DNA from: Hyphomonas sp.
Lineage (GTDB): Bacteria; Pseudomonadota; Alphaproteobacteria; Caulobacterales; Hyphomonadaceae
Direction of reading: 5' to 3'
NCBI GenBank assembly: GCA_002700305.1
Contig: PACZ01000040.1
Location: forward strand, 48,232 to 112,231
DNA: 64,000 nt
The notes below the pieces were generated by a model that saw only the letters and a list, made by a program, of their open reading frames with translations, was not told the DNA's origin and ran no database searches. Shown piece after piece: positions 9,355 to 18,809 of the stretch (position 1 is the stretch's first letter; every line of letters starts with the position of its first letter). The translations under genes and the position numbers were made by a program.

Positions 9355-11793
9355 ATGGCAAATTTTCGCACGTCCCTGCCGATTGACGAGGTGTTGGGAG
9401 AAATTTCTGCCCGCCTCGGTGCGGCGCCCCGGCTTGTGCTGGCTGCCCCGCCGGGGGCCGGCAAGACGACCCGCGTGCCGTTGTCTCTGGCGGGGTTCCT
9501 TGGCCTGCCGGCGGTGGTGGAGGGGCGAATCCTGATGCTGGAGCCCCGGCGCATCGCGGCGCGGATGGCAGCCCAGCAGATGGCGAAAAGCCTGGGTGAG
9601 CCACTCGGCAAGCGGGTCGGCCTGACGACCCGCGTGGACCGGAAGGTTTCGTCTGAGACGGTAGTGGAAGTGATCACCGACGGTCTGTTCACCCGCCGGA
9701 TCCTGAGCGATCCGGAACTGGGGGGCGTCGGCGCAATCGTGTTTGACGAATTCCATGAGCGCAGGCTGAATTCGGATACTGGACTTGCCCTGGCGCTGGA
9801 AAGCCAGACGGCGTTCCGGGAAGACCTGAAACTGCTCATCATGTCCGCGACGCTGGATACGGCCCGGGTGTCGGCGGTGTTCGATGCGCCTGTCGTGGAG
9901 AGCGAAGGCCGGATGTTTCCGGTCGAGACGCGCTATCTCGGCCGGTCGCTGGACCGGATCGAAGACCGGATGGCAGCCGCCATCCGCCGGGCGCTGAGAG
10001 AAGAGACCGGCTCCATTCTCGCTTTCCTGCCGGGGGCGGGGGAGATCCAGCGCACGGCCGAGCGGCTGGAAGGCCTCGGGCCGGACGTCCATGTCGCGCC
10101 GCTGTTCGGTGCCCTCAGCCCGGCGGAACAGGATGCGGCGGTTCAGCCCGCGCCGGACGGCCAGCGCAAGATCGTTCTGGCGACGGACATTGCCGAAAGC
10201 GCGCTGACCATCGAAGGCGTAAGGATCGTGATCGATTCCGGCCTGTCGCGCGTGGCCGAAGACAATATTGGCGGGCTTGGGTCCCGCCTCAGCACGGTGC
10301 GGGCGTCGCGCGCCTCGGTCGACCAGCGGCGCGGCCGCGCCGGACGGCTTGAGCCGGGCGTCTGCTACCGGCTGTGGGACGAGGAAGCGACGCGGGGCCT
10401 GATGCCTGCGCCCGTGCCGGAGATCTTGTCGAGCGATCTGTCCGGTCTTGTCCTGACACTTGCCGAATGGGGCGAACGGGATGCATCGAATCTGACCTGG
10501 ATGGACGCCCCGCCTGCCGGGCGGCTGAAAGCGGCGGCAGAGCTGTTGCTGACCCTGCGCGCTGTCGATGAAGACGGAAGGCTTACGCCGCTCGGGTCCG
10601 AGATGTCGCGTCTGCCCTTGCCGCCGCGCCTTGCCGCGCTGGTTGCTGGTGCGGCGGGCGGAGAGCGGTCGCTCGCCGCAGAGGTTGCGGCCCTCGCCGG
10701 AGAACGGGGCGTGGGCGGAACATCCATCGATTTGCGCGAGCGGCTCACCCGCTTCCGGCAGGAGCGCTCGCCCCGCGCCCGGGTGCTGCAACAGCAGGCA
10801 AAGAACTGGGGCAAGGGCGCGGCGCCGTCGGGCGATCTTGCCAGACTGCTTGCCCGCGCCTGGCCGGATGAAGTGGCCCGCAAGCGGCCCGGCAGTACGG
10901 GCACATACCTGCTCGCATCCGGGCGGGCGGCGACCCTGCCGGATGGCGATGCACTGGCAAAGTCTGACTGGCTGGTCGTCGCGGATCTTGGCGGGGCTTC
11001 GAAAGAGGCACGCATTTCTCTGGCTGTGCCGATCAGTGAGACAGATGCATTGGCAAGCGGGAAGACGATCACGGAGGACCGGGCGGAGTTCGATCCGAAG
11101 ACTGGGTGGTTTACCGCGCGGCGCGTGAAGGCGCTGGGCGCGATTGTGCTGTCTGAAGCGCCATTGCCGAAGCCGTCTGCGACCGTGGCGGCCAGGGCGA
11201 TGCTGGAAGCTGTCCGGGAACAGGGCTTCGCCGCCATCGGGGCAGGGGAGGTGGTGGAGGAAACACTGTCGCGGATCGCTCTGTTGGAACAGGCCGGCCT
11301 TATCGAGGCGCAGGGGCCGAGCGTCGACAGCCTGCTTGCCTCCGCGGATGACTGGCTGCTGCCCTGCCTGAAGAAAGCCGGGGCACAGGTGCCGGCGGAT
11401 CACAAAGTGCGCGAGGCATTGATTGCTTCGTTCGACTGGCAGGTGCAGGAGGCGCTTCGCACGGCTGCGCCGCTATCGCTGGAGCTGCCGTCCGGGCAGA
11501 CGGCGCGGGTCGACTATCTCGACCCTCGCGCGCCGCTGGTCTCCGCACGGGCGCAGGCCTTCTGGGGGTGTGCGGAACATTTGCGAATTGCCGGCGGACG
11601 CGTGCCTGTCACAGTGGAGATGCTGTCGCCCGGCATGAAGCCTGTTGCGACAACGCAGGACCTGCCGGCCTTCTGGCAAGGCGGTTACAAGGACATGGCA
11701 AAGGACATGCGCGGGCGCTATCCCAAGCATGACTGGCCGGAAGACCCGGCGAGCGCGCGCGCGCATGAAGGCCGGACGAAGAAGAGACTGTAA
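9355..11793 (+). CDS. hrpB: ATP-dependent helicase HrpB
   Basis: 812 residues, matching the 810-830 usual for HrpB. DEAH-type superfamily 2 helicase motifs: Walker A PPGAGKTTR at 32-40, a DEFH box in VFDEFHERRLNSD (the HrpB variant of DEAH), SATLD, and QRRGRAGR in the second RecA domain, followed by the helicase-associated and HrpB-specific C-terminal domains. The cellular role is poorly defined in the family. The chosen start MANFRTS at 9355 aligns with family N-termini; a frame opening at 9286 is possible but unlikely. TAATG couples it to the GNAT gene. Confidence 0.95.
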   Translation: MANFRTSLPIDEVLGEISARLGAAPRLVLAAPPGAGKTTRVPLSLAGFLGLPAVVEGRILMLEPRRIAARMAAQQMAKSLGEPLGKRVGLTTRVDRKVSSETVVEVITDGLFTRRILSDPELGGVGAIVFDEFHERRLNSDTGLALALESQTAFREDLKLLIMSATLDTARVSAVFDAPVVESEGRMFPVETRYLGRSLDRIEDRMAAAIRRALREETGSILAFLPGAGEIQRTAERLEGLGPDVHVAPLFGALSPAEQDAAVQPAPDGQRKIVLATDIAESALTIEGVRIVIDSGLSRVAEDNIGGLGSRLSTVRASRASVDQRRGRAGRLEPGVCYRLWDEEATRGLMPAPVPEILSSDLSGLVLTLAEWGERDASNLTWMDAPPAGRLKAAAELLLTLRAVDEDGRLTPLGSEMSRLPLPPRLAALVAGAAGGERSLAAEVAALAGERGVGGTSIDLRERLTRFRQERSPRARVLQQQAKNWGKGAAPSGDLARLLARAWPDEVARKRPGSTGTYLLASGRAATLPDGDALAKSDWLVVADLGGASKEARISLAVPISETDALASGKTITEDRAEFDPKTGWFTARRVKALGAIVLSEAPLPKPSATVAARAMLEAVREQGFAAIGAGEVVEETLSRIALLEQAGLIEAQGPSVDSLLASADDWLLPCLKKAGAQVPADHKVREALIASFDWQVQEALRTAAPLSLELPSGQTARVDYLDPRAPLVSARAQAFWGCAEHLRIAGGRVPVTVEMLSPGMKPVATTQDLPAFWQGGYKDMAKDMRGRYPKHDWPEDPASARAHEGRTKKRL

Positions 11794-12278
11794 TGGCCCG
11801 TGAGATTCACATCCGAAGCGACTGGCGCGAAGGTGATGTCGAACGCATCGTCGACCTGCACAGGCGGGGCTATCAGCAGGAAGGCGGGCATTACGGGGCC
11901 GACTTTCTGGACCATGTGCGGCGCACGGTTGAAGAGGCGGACATTCCGTCCCGCCCGGGAAATTGTGTCTGGTTTGTCGAAATGGATGGTGAAACTGTCG
12001 GCTGCGCCGCGGTGGTCGATCGCGGCGATACGGGTCAGCTCCGCTGGGTGGTGCTGACCCCGGAGACGCGTGGCCTGGGAATCGGCAGCAAACTGCTGGG
12101 TGCCGCCATGAAACATGCCGAAGCGCAGGACTGGCAATCCATCTATCTGGAAACGACCGACGGGCTGGAAGCGTCCATGGCGCTCTACAAGCGGCTGGGC
12201 TTCGAAATCGAGATCGCGGAAGACCGCCCTCTCTGGCATGGCGGCGGCCGTTTCCTCCAGATGCGCCGCAAGCTCTGA
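11793..12278 (+). CDS. GNAT family N-acetyltransferase
   Basis: 161 residues. The acetyl-CoA binding motif A is visible as VVLTPETRGLGIGSKLLGAA, followed by the typical ALYKRLGFE strand-turn near the C-terminus. Transfers an acetyl group to an unknown amine. The ATG shares one base with the hrpB stop (TAATG), so expression is tied to hrpB. It ends two bases from the convergent pseudouridine synthase gene. Confidence 0.88.
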   Translation: MAREIHIRSDWREGDVERIVDLHRRGYQQEGGHYGADFLDHVRRTVEEADIPSRPGNCVWFVEMDGETVGCAAVVDRGDTGQLRWVVLTPETRGLGIGSKLLGAAMKHAEAQDWQSIYLETTDGLEASMALYKRLGFEIEIAEDRPLWHGGGRFLQMRRKL

Positions 12279-12280
12279 CG

Positions 12281-12928
12281 TCAGAACGGGCAGGGCAGGG
12301 AAAAACAGGCACGCTTCCCCGTGACAGGATGGTCGAATGCGATATCGCTTGCGTGCAGGCAGAGGCGCGGCGCGGCGGCGAGCGCAGCCTTATGCGCATA
12401 GAGTTCATCCCCGAGGATCGGGTGGCCGATTTCCGCGAGATGCACACGCAGCTGGTGCGACCGTCCCGTGAGCGGCGTCAGGCGCAGGCGGGTGTGGTCT
12501 GCGTGTGACTCTGCGGTCTCATACAAAGTCCGGCTCGGCTTGCCGATCTCGTGGTCAACTTTCTGGCGCGGCCGGTTCGGCCAGTCGGTGATCAGCGGCA
12601 GGTCGATCTCTCCCGTTGGCGGAGTGGGCGTGCCCCAGACGTCGGCGAAGTACGCCTTCTCCACTTCACCGCGTTCGAACAGGCGGGACATGGCCGCCTG
12701 CATGTCTTTTGACCGGGCGAGCACCAGCAGGCCGCTGGTCGCCATGTCCAGCCGGTGGACGGTGAGAGCGCCCGGATGGTCTGCATTGACGCGGGCAACC
12801 GCACAGTCGGCTTTTTCCGGTCCCCGTCCGGGTACGGAGAGTAGGCCCGGCGGCTTGTCGATCACGATCAGATGGTCGTCGACATGCACGTAGCGCATAG
12901 GGTCCTGCGGTGGCGTGTAGGCTGTCAC
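12281..12928 (-). CDS. RluA-family pseudouridine synthase
   Basis: 215 residues. LIVIDKPPGLLSVPG and the catalytic-aspartate motif HRLDMATSG mark the RluA class, which isomerises uridine in rRNA or tRNA. LTGRSHQLRVHLAEIGHPILG is the conserved C-terminal block. There is no S4 RNA-binding domain, so it resembles the short RluA/TruC-like enzymes. The GTG start at 12928 overlaps the histidine kinase stop by four bases (GTGA), supporting this start over the ATG ten codons on. It is the last gene of a five-gene minus-strand operon. Confidence 0.92.
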   Translation of the reverse strand: MTAYTPPQDPMRYVHVDDHLIVIDKPPGLLSVPGRGPEKADCAVARVNADHPGALTVHRLDMATSGLLVLARSKDMQAAMSRLFERGEVEKAYFADVWGTPTPPTGEIDLPLITDWPNRPRQKVDHEIGKPSRTLYETAESHADHTRLRLTPLTGRSHQLRVHLAEIGHPILGDELYAHKAALAAAPRLCLHASDIAFDHPVTGKRACFSLPCPF

Positions 12929-14355
12929 ACCACAAGGTCCGGCAGGATCAGGCGGAACGTCGTGCCCTCCGGCCCGGTGGAGGCGAGGACGAGGTCTCCC
13001 CCCATGCCGACGGCGAGTTCCCGGGCGATCACCAGGCCGAGGCCTGTGCCGGTTTTCCGGGACGAGGCGGCAAAGGGTTTGAACAGGTTCTCCTGCGTCT
13101 TCGGTGGCAGGCCGGGGCCGGTGTCGGCAAACGCCATGCCCTCAGCAGTGAGGGACACGGTGATCCGCTTGGGCAGAGACGCGGCTGCGACCATGGCCTC
13201 AGCGGCATTGCGGATCAGATTTGTGGCCAGCCGGTGCAGGTGTTCCGGGTCGGCATGGATGATCCGGGCACTGGGCAATTCATCGACAAACTCAACTTCC
13301 GGCCAGGCGGCGAGTGCTTCGGCTGCAGCTTCCTCGACACAGCCGCGCAGGGAGACCGGCTGCATATCGGCCGGCTGGGGGGCGGCCTTGCCATAGTCCA
13401 GCGTTTCGGAGGCGAGATTGATTGCGCGGGTCAGCGCCCGTTCGAGGCGCGGGGCGGCTTTCTGAACACGCGGGTCTTCCGACCGGGCCAGCGTGTCGGA
13501 GACGAGCTGCGCCGAGGCGAGCGAGTTGCGCAGATCGTGATTGATCTTGGCAACGGCGGTGCCGAGTTCGGCCAGGTGGGCGCGTTGGCGGAAGGCATCG
13601 GCCACGGCCTCTTCCATGTCGGCGAGGGCATTCTGGGCACGGCCGATCTCGTCACGCCTTGAGGTTGGCGGCAGCCGCCGGGTCCAGGCGCCCGGATCCA
13701 TCCGGAACTGTTCGACGCTGGCAGTGACGCGCACCATCGGCCGGACCACCACGAAATGGAGGAGAACATAGATCACGGTTGCCGCAATCAGGGCGATCAG
13801 GAAGGACAGGGCAAGGATGCGTTGGCCATAGGCATAGAGGTCTTTCCGGAGCGGCGCCTGCGGCACAACCACTTCGATTATGCGATCCGGTGTCGACCCG
13901 ATCGCCGTGATCACGAGGATGCGGTCCTTCGGCGCAGCGAAGGCGCCCATCACCTGCATCACCCGGCTGACCGGCGTCGTTTCGCGCAGGTCGAGCTGAT
14001 AATAGCTGCCTTCTATGTCCATGTCGGAATCGAGCAGCTGGATGTGCATGTCATCCTCGACCTCCGCCACGGAGAGAACTTCGGCATTCTCCAGCAATTG
14101 CTGGGCGAGTTCCTCCGACACCATGCGGGAGGGGGAGGCATCGAGGGCGAGGGCCGCGATGCGGGCTGCCTGCAGCCGCTCATTCAGCCAGGCCGTGCGA
14201 AAACCCGAGGCGCTGGGGATGAAGATCAGCCCCTCAACAAACAGGATTGCGGCAAGGGTAAAACCGAACAGGCGGAACGATAGCCCATGGTACCAGCGAG
14301 CGGACGCAGGCTGGCGGACAGGGGCCGGAAGGGGGGCGCTTGCGTTGCCGTTCAC
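12925..14355 (-). CDS. Membrane sensor histidine kinase (orphan)
   Basis: 476 residues: a membrane helix at about 28-48, an extracytoplasmic sensing region to about 175, a second helix at about 178-200, a HAMP linker, and a dimerisation helix with His273 in INHDLRNSLA. The ATPase domain shows the N box NLIRNAAEAM, G1 DTGPGLP and G2 TGTGLGLVIAREL. The HDLRN form of the H box resembles NtrB-like kinases. No response regulator is encoded in the window. It sits 15 bases after the flavoprotein gene and overlaps the RluA gene by four bases. The signal and partner are unknown. Confidence 0.93.
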   Translation of the reverse strand: MNGNASAPLPAPVRQPASARWYHGLSFRLFGFTLAAILFVEGLIFIPSASGFRTAWLNERLQAARIAALALDASPSRMVSEELAQQLLENAEVLSVAEVEDDMHIQLLDSDMDIEGSYYQLDLRETTPVSRVMQVMGAFAAPKDRILVITAIGSTPDRIIEVVVPQAPLRKDLYAYGQRILALSFLIALIAATVIYVLLHFVVVRPMVRVTASVEQFRMDPGAWTRRLPPTSRRDEIGRAQNALADMEEAVADAFRQRAHLAELGTAVAKINHDLRNSLASAQLVSDTLARSEDPRVQKAAPRLERALTRAINLASETLDYGKAAPQPADMQPVSLRGCVEEAAAEALAAWPEVEFVDELPSARIIHADPEHLHRLATNLIRNAAEAMVAAASLPKRITVSLTAEGMAFADTGPGLPPKTQENLFKPFAASSRKTGTGLGLVIARELAVGMGGDLVLASTGPEGTTFRLILPDLVV

Positions 14356-14370
14356 ATGGGCTGAACTAGC

Positions 14371-15807
14371 CTACGGGATGCGTTGGAGCAAGCCGACGAG
14401 ACGCCGCGAATTGGTGCCGAACACGACCGGTGTGAAGTGGGCAGAGGCGGCCCGTTTCACGACTTCGGCGCGGGTCGGGTAAGGCGAGATGAAATTGGTC
14501 AGCGCGGTCAGCTTCAGCCCGTTCGACATGGCGACCGAAACGAGCTGGAGAATGTCGCCTGCGCCCTCGCCCACGATAGACGCGCCGACGAGCTTTCCCT
14601 TGTGCAGCACCAGTTTGCACTCGCCGAGTGTCTTGCCCTCGGCAATGGCACGGTCGTTTTCATGGAAGGGGAAGGCGGATGTGGTGACCTTGCTGCCATG
14701 TTTGGCAATCGCTTCGGCTTCGGTCAGGCCGAGCTGGGCGACTTCCGGGCTGGTATAGGTAACGGCCGGGACCGGCAGGCTGGAGGCCTTGGTGCCTTGT
14801 TTGAAGAAGGCCCGGCGGGTGAAGACCGAGGCGTGCCATCCGGCGATATGCGTAAACTGCTCTTTGCCGGCGGCATCGCCCAGCGCCCAGACGCGGGGAT
14901 TGGACCGGGAGCGCAGCGTGTCGCCCACGACGATGCCCTTGTGGTCGGCCTCGACCCCGCCTTTTTCAAGGTCCAGACCGTCCAGAACGGCGCGGCGGCC
15001 CGTGGCGACCAGAAGGTGACTGCCTTCGATCACCGGCGTGCCTGTATCGTTTTCGGTGTGCACGCGGATGTGCCCGCTTTCCTGTGTGACGCGCCCGGCC
15101 TTGTGCTGTTCGAGGATGGTCACGCCCTCATCCCGCAAGGCCTTGATGGCGATGGCGGCGTGTTCGGCATCTGCGCGGGGGATCGCCCGGCCCATCTCGA
15201 TCACGGTGACGTCTGACCCGAGGCGCCGGAAGGCCTGTGCCATTTCGAGGCCAATCGGGCCGCCGCCGAGGATGATCAAGTGGCGGGGCAGTTCCGGCAG
15301 CGTGAAGATGGTTTCATTGGTCAGGAAGGGCACGTCCATCAGCCCGTCAATCGGCGGGATGAATGCGCGCGAGCCTGTGGCGATGACGATACGGCGGGCC
15401 TGGGTCCGGGTCGTATCTGAGACGATGGTTTTCTTGTCCGCAAAACGAGCCGCTTCCCGGATGACCGTGACGCCGAGGCCTTCGAACCGTTCCTGGCTGT
15501 CGACGGGGGCGATCGTCTCGATGGCGCCGGAGACATGGGCCTTGACGGCATTCCAGTCCGTTTTTGGGTCCTGAGTCTGGATTCCGAACTTTTTGGCGTC
15601 GCGCACACCGGCCGCTGCCTTCGCCGCGCTGAGCAGCGCCTTGGAGGGGACGCAGCCATAATTCAGGCAGTCGCCGCCCATTTCGTGCTTCTCGTAGAGA
15701 ACCACTTTCAGTCCGAGCTGGGCAGCGCCGGCCGCCGCGGACAGGCCGCCGGATCCGGCCCCAATCACGCAAAGGTCGGCTTTCAGGTCTTTTACTGGGT
15801 CGGTCAT
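14371..15807 (-). CDS. Mercuric-reductase-like pyridine nucleotide-disulfide oxidoreductase
   Basis: 478 residues. FAD-binding GAGSGG near residue 16, the redox disulfide in GGDCLNYGCVPSK, the NAD(P) fold GGGPIGLEMA, and the second FAD segment VWALGDAAG. The C-terminal interface has FISPYPTRAEVV where dihydrolipoamide dehydrogenases have HxHPT, so the catalytic histidine is replaced, and the MerA vicinal C-terminal cysteines are absent. It is therefore unlikely to be a lipoamide dehydrogenase or a true mercuric reductase. It overlaps the TVP38 gene by four bases (ATGA), an association seen in many proteobacteria. The substrate is unknown. Confidence 0.9.
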   Translation of the reverse strand: MTDPVKDLKADLCVIGAGSGGLSAAAGAAQLGLKVVLYEKHEMGGDCLNYGCVPSKALLSAAKAAAGVRDAKKFGIQTQDPKTDWNAVKAHVSGAIETIAPVDSQERFEGLGVTVIREAARFADKKTIVSDTTRTQARRIVIATGSRAFIPPIDGLMDVPFLTNETIFTLPELPRHLIILGGGPIGLEMAQAFRRLGSDVTVIEMGRAIPRADAEHAAIAIKALRDEGVTILEQHKAGRVTQESGHIRVHTENDTGTPVIEGSHLLVATGRRAVLDGLDLEKGGVEADHKGIVVGDTLRSRSNPRVWALGDAAGKEQFTHIAGWHASVFTRRAFFKQGTKASSLPVPAVTYTSPEVAQLGLTEAEAIAKHGSKVTTSAFPFHENDRAIAEGKTLGECKLVLHKGKLVGASIVGEGAGDILQLVSVAMSNGLKLTALTNFISPYPTRAEVVKRAASAHFTPVVFGTNSRRLVGLLQRIP

Positions 15808-16550
15808 GCGGGCGGGCTTTCGATTTTGGGGACCTTGCGGCCCATGACTTTCTTCCAGATCACAGGCATGAGGGAAACGACGGCAAGCGCCGCGAAGGCG
15901 GGCACCAGGTTTCCGGCGACGGCACCGATGTCAGGGTTTTCGCCCGCTTCGAAGGTCGCGCCGAGGCCGGCACCGATCCAGGTATAGGCAACCACACCCG
16001 GGATGATGCCGATGGCCGTGGTCAGGGCATAGTCCGGGTAGCGCGCGCCCAGCAGCGCCGGAGCAATATTGGCAACAGGGAAGGGCACGATCGGCAGGAA
16101 GCGCAGGGCGAACATGTACGAGCGCGGGTTCTCATGGAAGCCAGCCTCCATCCGGCGAAGAAAGGGGCCGGCCCGTTCGCGCAACATGCCGCCGAAGGCT
16201 GTGCGGGCGGCCAGGAACAGGAGGCTCGCGCCCAGCGTGGCGCCGACGACGGTGGCAGCAGATCCGCCTGCGAGGCCGAAGAGGAACCCGCCTGCGATCG
16301 TGATCCAGAGGGCGCCCGGCACCATGAACAGGGTGGAGAGTGCGTAGATGATCACATAGGCGGCGACGGCGATCAGCAGATTGCCTTCGACGAAGCTGCG
16401 CAGGGCTTCATGCTGTTCGCGCAGGGTCTGCAGTGACAGGTAATCGAACAGGCCGAGGCGCCAGCCTGCCAGCAGGCCGGCAGCGATCAGATAGACCGGC
16501 CAGAGGCGCTGCCAGAGCGGCGCGCGGGATTTGGTACTGGTGTCGGTCAT
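15804..16550 (-). CDS. TVP38/TMEM64 (VTT domain) membrane protein
   Basis: 248 residues with five to six membrane segments. The VTT/SNARE-associated core is seen in FMVPGALWITIAGGFLFGL and the later FALRFLPIVPFPVANIAPAL, a DedA-superfamily arrangement of re-entrant helices with conserved Arg and Pro. Family members may be lipid scramblases or flippases. It is coupled by four-base overlaps to DUF547 upstream and to the flavoprotein downstream, which implies stoichiometric expression of the trio. Confidence 0.92.
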   Translation of the reverse strand: MTDTSTKSRAPLWQRLWPVYLIAAGLLAGWRLGLFDYLSLQTLREQHEALRSFVEGNLLIAVAAYVIIYALSTLFMVPGALWITIAGGFLFGLAGGSAATVVGATLGASLLFLAARTAFGGMLRERAGPFLRRMEAGFHENPRSYMFALRFLPIVPFPVANIAPALLGARYPDYALTTAIGIIPGVVAYTWIGAGLGATFEAGENPDIGAVAGNLVPAFAALAVVSLMPVIWKKVMGRKVPKIESPPA

Positions 16551-17368
16551 TCGGTTTCGGCCTTCTTCGTGTCGTTGAGGGACCAGTCATAGTCATACGC
16601 GCGAATGCGTGGATCAGAGCGGATGGTTTCGGCGAGGCCCGGGTCTGCATAGGCCAGAAGGTGTTGGATAACAGCCTGTTTCGATCCGCCAAAGTCGGAT
16701 TCGAACCAGTCATAGATCGAGGAGACGGTCAGGCCGCGGCTTGTGACGGTCACGCCGCGCGGATCGTTGATATAGGCGCGCGCCGCTGCGGCGAGCTTTT
16801 CGTCCAGCGTGTCGCCCTGCCAGGCCTCCTGCTGCAGGTTGGGGCAGGAGTAGGCGGCGCAATTGATCGCATAATGCACAAGCGGATTGCCGAAACGCGG
16901 TCGCAGGATGCCGTGCTCGATCTCGTCGAGGGAGACAGTCTTGCCGCCGGCCGCCACTTTGATCTTCTTCCACGGTCCGCCGAACAGATATCCGTCACGG
17001 ATCGATCCGGTGGGGTATTGTTCCAGAATGTAGCGGACGGTGACGGCATTATAGAGATTGGCCCAGGCGGCGAAGGTGGCCGCGTCGGAGCCGGACAGGT
17101 CCATGTCTGCAAAGCCGGCGATGTATGTGTCGAGCGTGGCCCGATCCTCTGCATTTGCCTTGAAGGCCGCATAGTCAACGCGGTTCACACCATCCGGGCC
17201 GGTCGTCACATATTTCTTCAGGAGGCAGGTCCAGGCGGCATGGGCCGGTTTCTCGGCCGGTAATTGCTGGACCATGCCGGAGACTGGAACGGCTGGCTGC
17301 GCCAGAGCGCTGAGCGGTGTCAGGGCGAGGGCGACGGGCAGGGCGAGACGGCAGGCGGCGGCGGGCAT
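16547..17368 (-). CDS. Exported DUF547 protein
   Basis: 273 residues. The N-terminus (MPAAACRLALPVALALTPL, then SALAQ) is a classic Sec signal peptide, placing the protein in the periplasm. The DUF547 core includes FAAWANLYNAVTVRYIL, GKTVSLDEIEHGILR and the HYAINCAAYSCPNL block, with Asn/His/Cys residues typical of this presumably papain-like fold of unknown reaction. The start at 17368 is chosen because it begins the signal peptide; the longer frame adds 24 residues. It opens the DUF547-TVP38-flavoprotein operon. Confidence 0.9.
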   Translation of the reverse strand: MPAAACRLALPVALALTPLSALAQPAVPVSGMVQQLPAEKPAHAAWTCLLKKYVTTGPDGVNRVDYAAFKANAEDRATLDTYIAGFADMDLSGSDAATFAAWANLYNAVTVRYILEQYPTGSIRDGYLFGGPWKKIKVAAGGKTVSLDEIEHGILRPRFGNPLVHYAINCAAYSCPNLQQEAWQGDTLDEKLAAAARAYINDPRGVTVTSRGLTVSSIYDWFESDFGGSKQAVIQHLLAYADPGLAETIRSDPRIRAYDYDWSLNDTKKAETE

Positions 17369-17479
17369 GGGGCGGATCGGCTCCGGATCGGGTGAATGGA
17401 AGCCATCACATAGCGCACTCGGGTGAACTGTGCCCGTCACGCCTTCTCAGTTACCGATCAAAGGCCCGTGATCGGCGTC

Positions 17480-18658
17480 TCAGCCGCCAGTGGCCGGTGT
17501 ATCGATTTCCATCCAGTCCTGTGGCGGCAGATCATAGAGCATGTCCATGACCTCAAACCCGATACCGTTCGGGCGGCGGGAGCTGGAGTTCCAGAGGATC
17601 ACGACGCCGGTGTCCTGCTCCGGATCGAACAGGATATAGGACCTGTAGCCCTCGACGGCGCCACGGTGGCCGATCACCCGGTTGCCATTGACGCCATATT
17701 TGTAGATCCGCCAGCCGAGGCCGTAACGGGCATCGCGCACCGTGCCCCGGTACCGGCTGGACATGCGTCTTTGCTCGCCGCTTGTGTAGACACGCGGGGT
17801 CTGGAGCATTTCCAGCGCGCTATCGCTGAGCACGTCCGGCATCAGCCCCATCTGGGCGCGGGCATAATTGGCAAGGTCGAGGATGGACCCGTTTACGCCG
17901 CCGGCGGCCGGAACCCGGTAATAGTCTTCATTGACCCGCCGTTTCAGCTGCGTGTCGTCCGCTCTGGACCGCCTCGAATAGGGGCGGGACCAGGAGGGCG
18001 CTGTCTGAAGGCCGTTCCGGCCGATACTCGCCGATACCATGCCCAGGGGCTTGAAAACCGATTTTTCGACCGCCTCGGCATAGGAAGACTGGGTCACGTC
18101 TTCCACGACTTCGGAAATCGTGTCGTAGGCGACGTTCTGATAGGTGTGGCAATCGCCCACTGGGCAGAGCGGTTTGAGGGATCTCAGGCTGTGGCGGATG
18201 TCTGCGGCTTCCCAGCCATCCTCCAGCCGCGTGTCATAGGCATTCGGGACAATGCCGAGCCGGTGGGAGAGGACATCTTCCAGCGTCGCACGATGCTCCC
18301 CGCCGCCCGGCAGCCGGAGCGACGTCCGGAACTTTGAGACCGTATCTGTCAGATTGAGTGCGTGCTGGTCGGCAAGGATCGCGACTTCGGTGGCCGCGAC
18401 GCCCTTTGACAGCGAGGCCCAGCGGAAGACCGTCTCATCCGTCACCGGCGTGCCGCCGCGTTCGGTCACGCCATAGCCATTGGCGAAGGCAATCTTGCCA
18501 TGATCGATCACCGCGACTGCCAGACCGACGATTTCTTCCCGCGTCGCCAGCCGGCTGATCCGGTCATCGAGGCGCTTGTAGTCTATGGTCTGGGCGAGGG
18601 CTGCGGGCAGGGGGAGTGTTGCGGCAAGAAAAATGGCCAATGTGCGCAGGAAACGCAT
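17480..18658 (-). CDS. Exported beta-lactamase-family serine hydrolase
   Basis: 392 residues with a signal peptide (FLRTLAIFLAATLPLPAALA). Class C beta-lactamase/esterase motifs: catalytic SxxK in WASLSKG, YxN in TYQNVAYD, and the third motif HRGAVEGY (HxG in place of KTG). Such proteins act as periplasmic D-aminopeptidases, esterases or carboxypeptidases; which is not clear here. The start follows GGGATCAG. It lies 111 bases upstream of the DUF547 operon on the same strand. Confidence 0.9.
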   Translation of the reverse strand: MRFLRTLAIFLAATLPLPAALAQTIDYKRLDDRISRLATREEIVGLAVAVIDHGKIAFANGYGVTERGGTPVTDETVFRWASLSKGVAATEVAILADQHALNLTDTVSKFRTSLRLPGGGEHRATLEDVLSHRLGIVPNAYDTRLEDGWEAADIRHSLRSLKPLCPVGDCHTYQNVAYDTISEVVEDVTQSSYAEAVEKSVFKPLGMVSASIGRNGLQTAPSWSRPYSRRSRADDTQLKRRVNEDYYRVPAAGGVNGSILDLANYARAQMGLMPDVLSDSALEMLQTPRVYTSGEQRRMSSRYRGTVRDARYGLGWRIYKYGVNGNRVIGHRGAVEGYRSYILFDPEQDTGVVILWNSSSRRPNGIGFEVMDMLYDLPPQDWMEIDTPATGG

Positions 18659-18809
18659 AATCTGATCCCGTGTTTATGGCCCGCCCGGTTCCAGACACAC
18701 CAAGACTCTCTGCGGATGTAAAGATCGCTGGATGCAGCCGGGCACAATCTGTAAGCCGGTCTGGCAAACAGCGGGCCCGGCTGACCGCTTTTCATGCTGA
18801 TTGCATGAC

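Noticed and set aside
9340..11403. 687-codon open frame antisense to hrpB
   Set aside because: Arg/Gln/His-rich shadow of the high-G+C hrpB coding strand; hrpB has all its helicase motifs.
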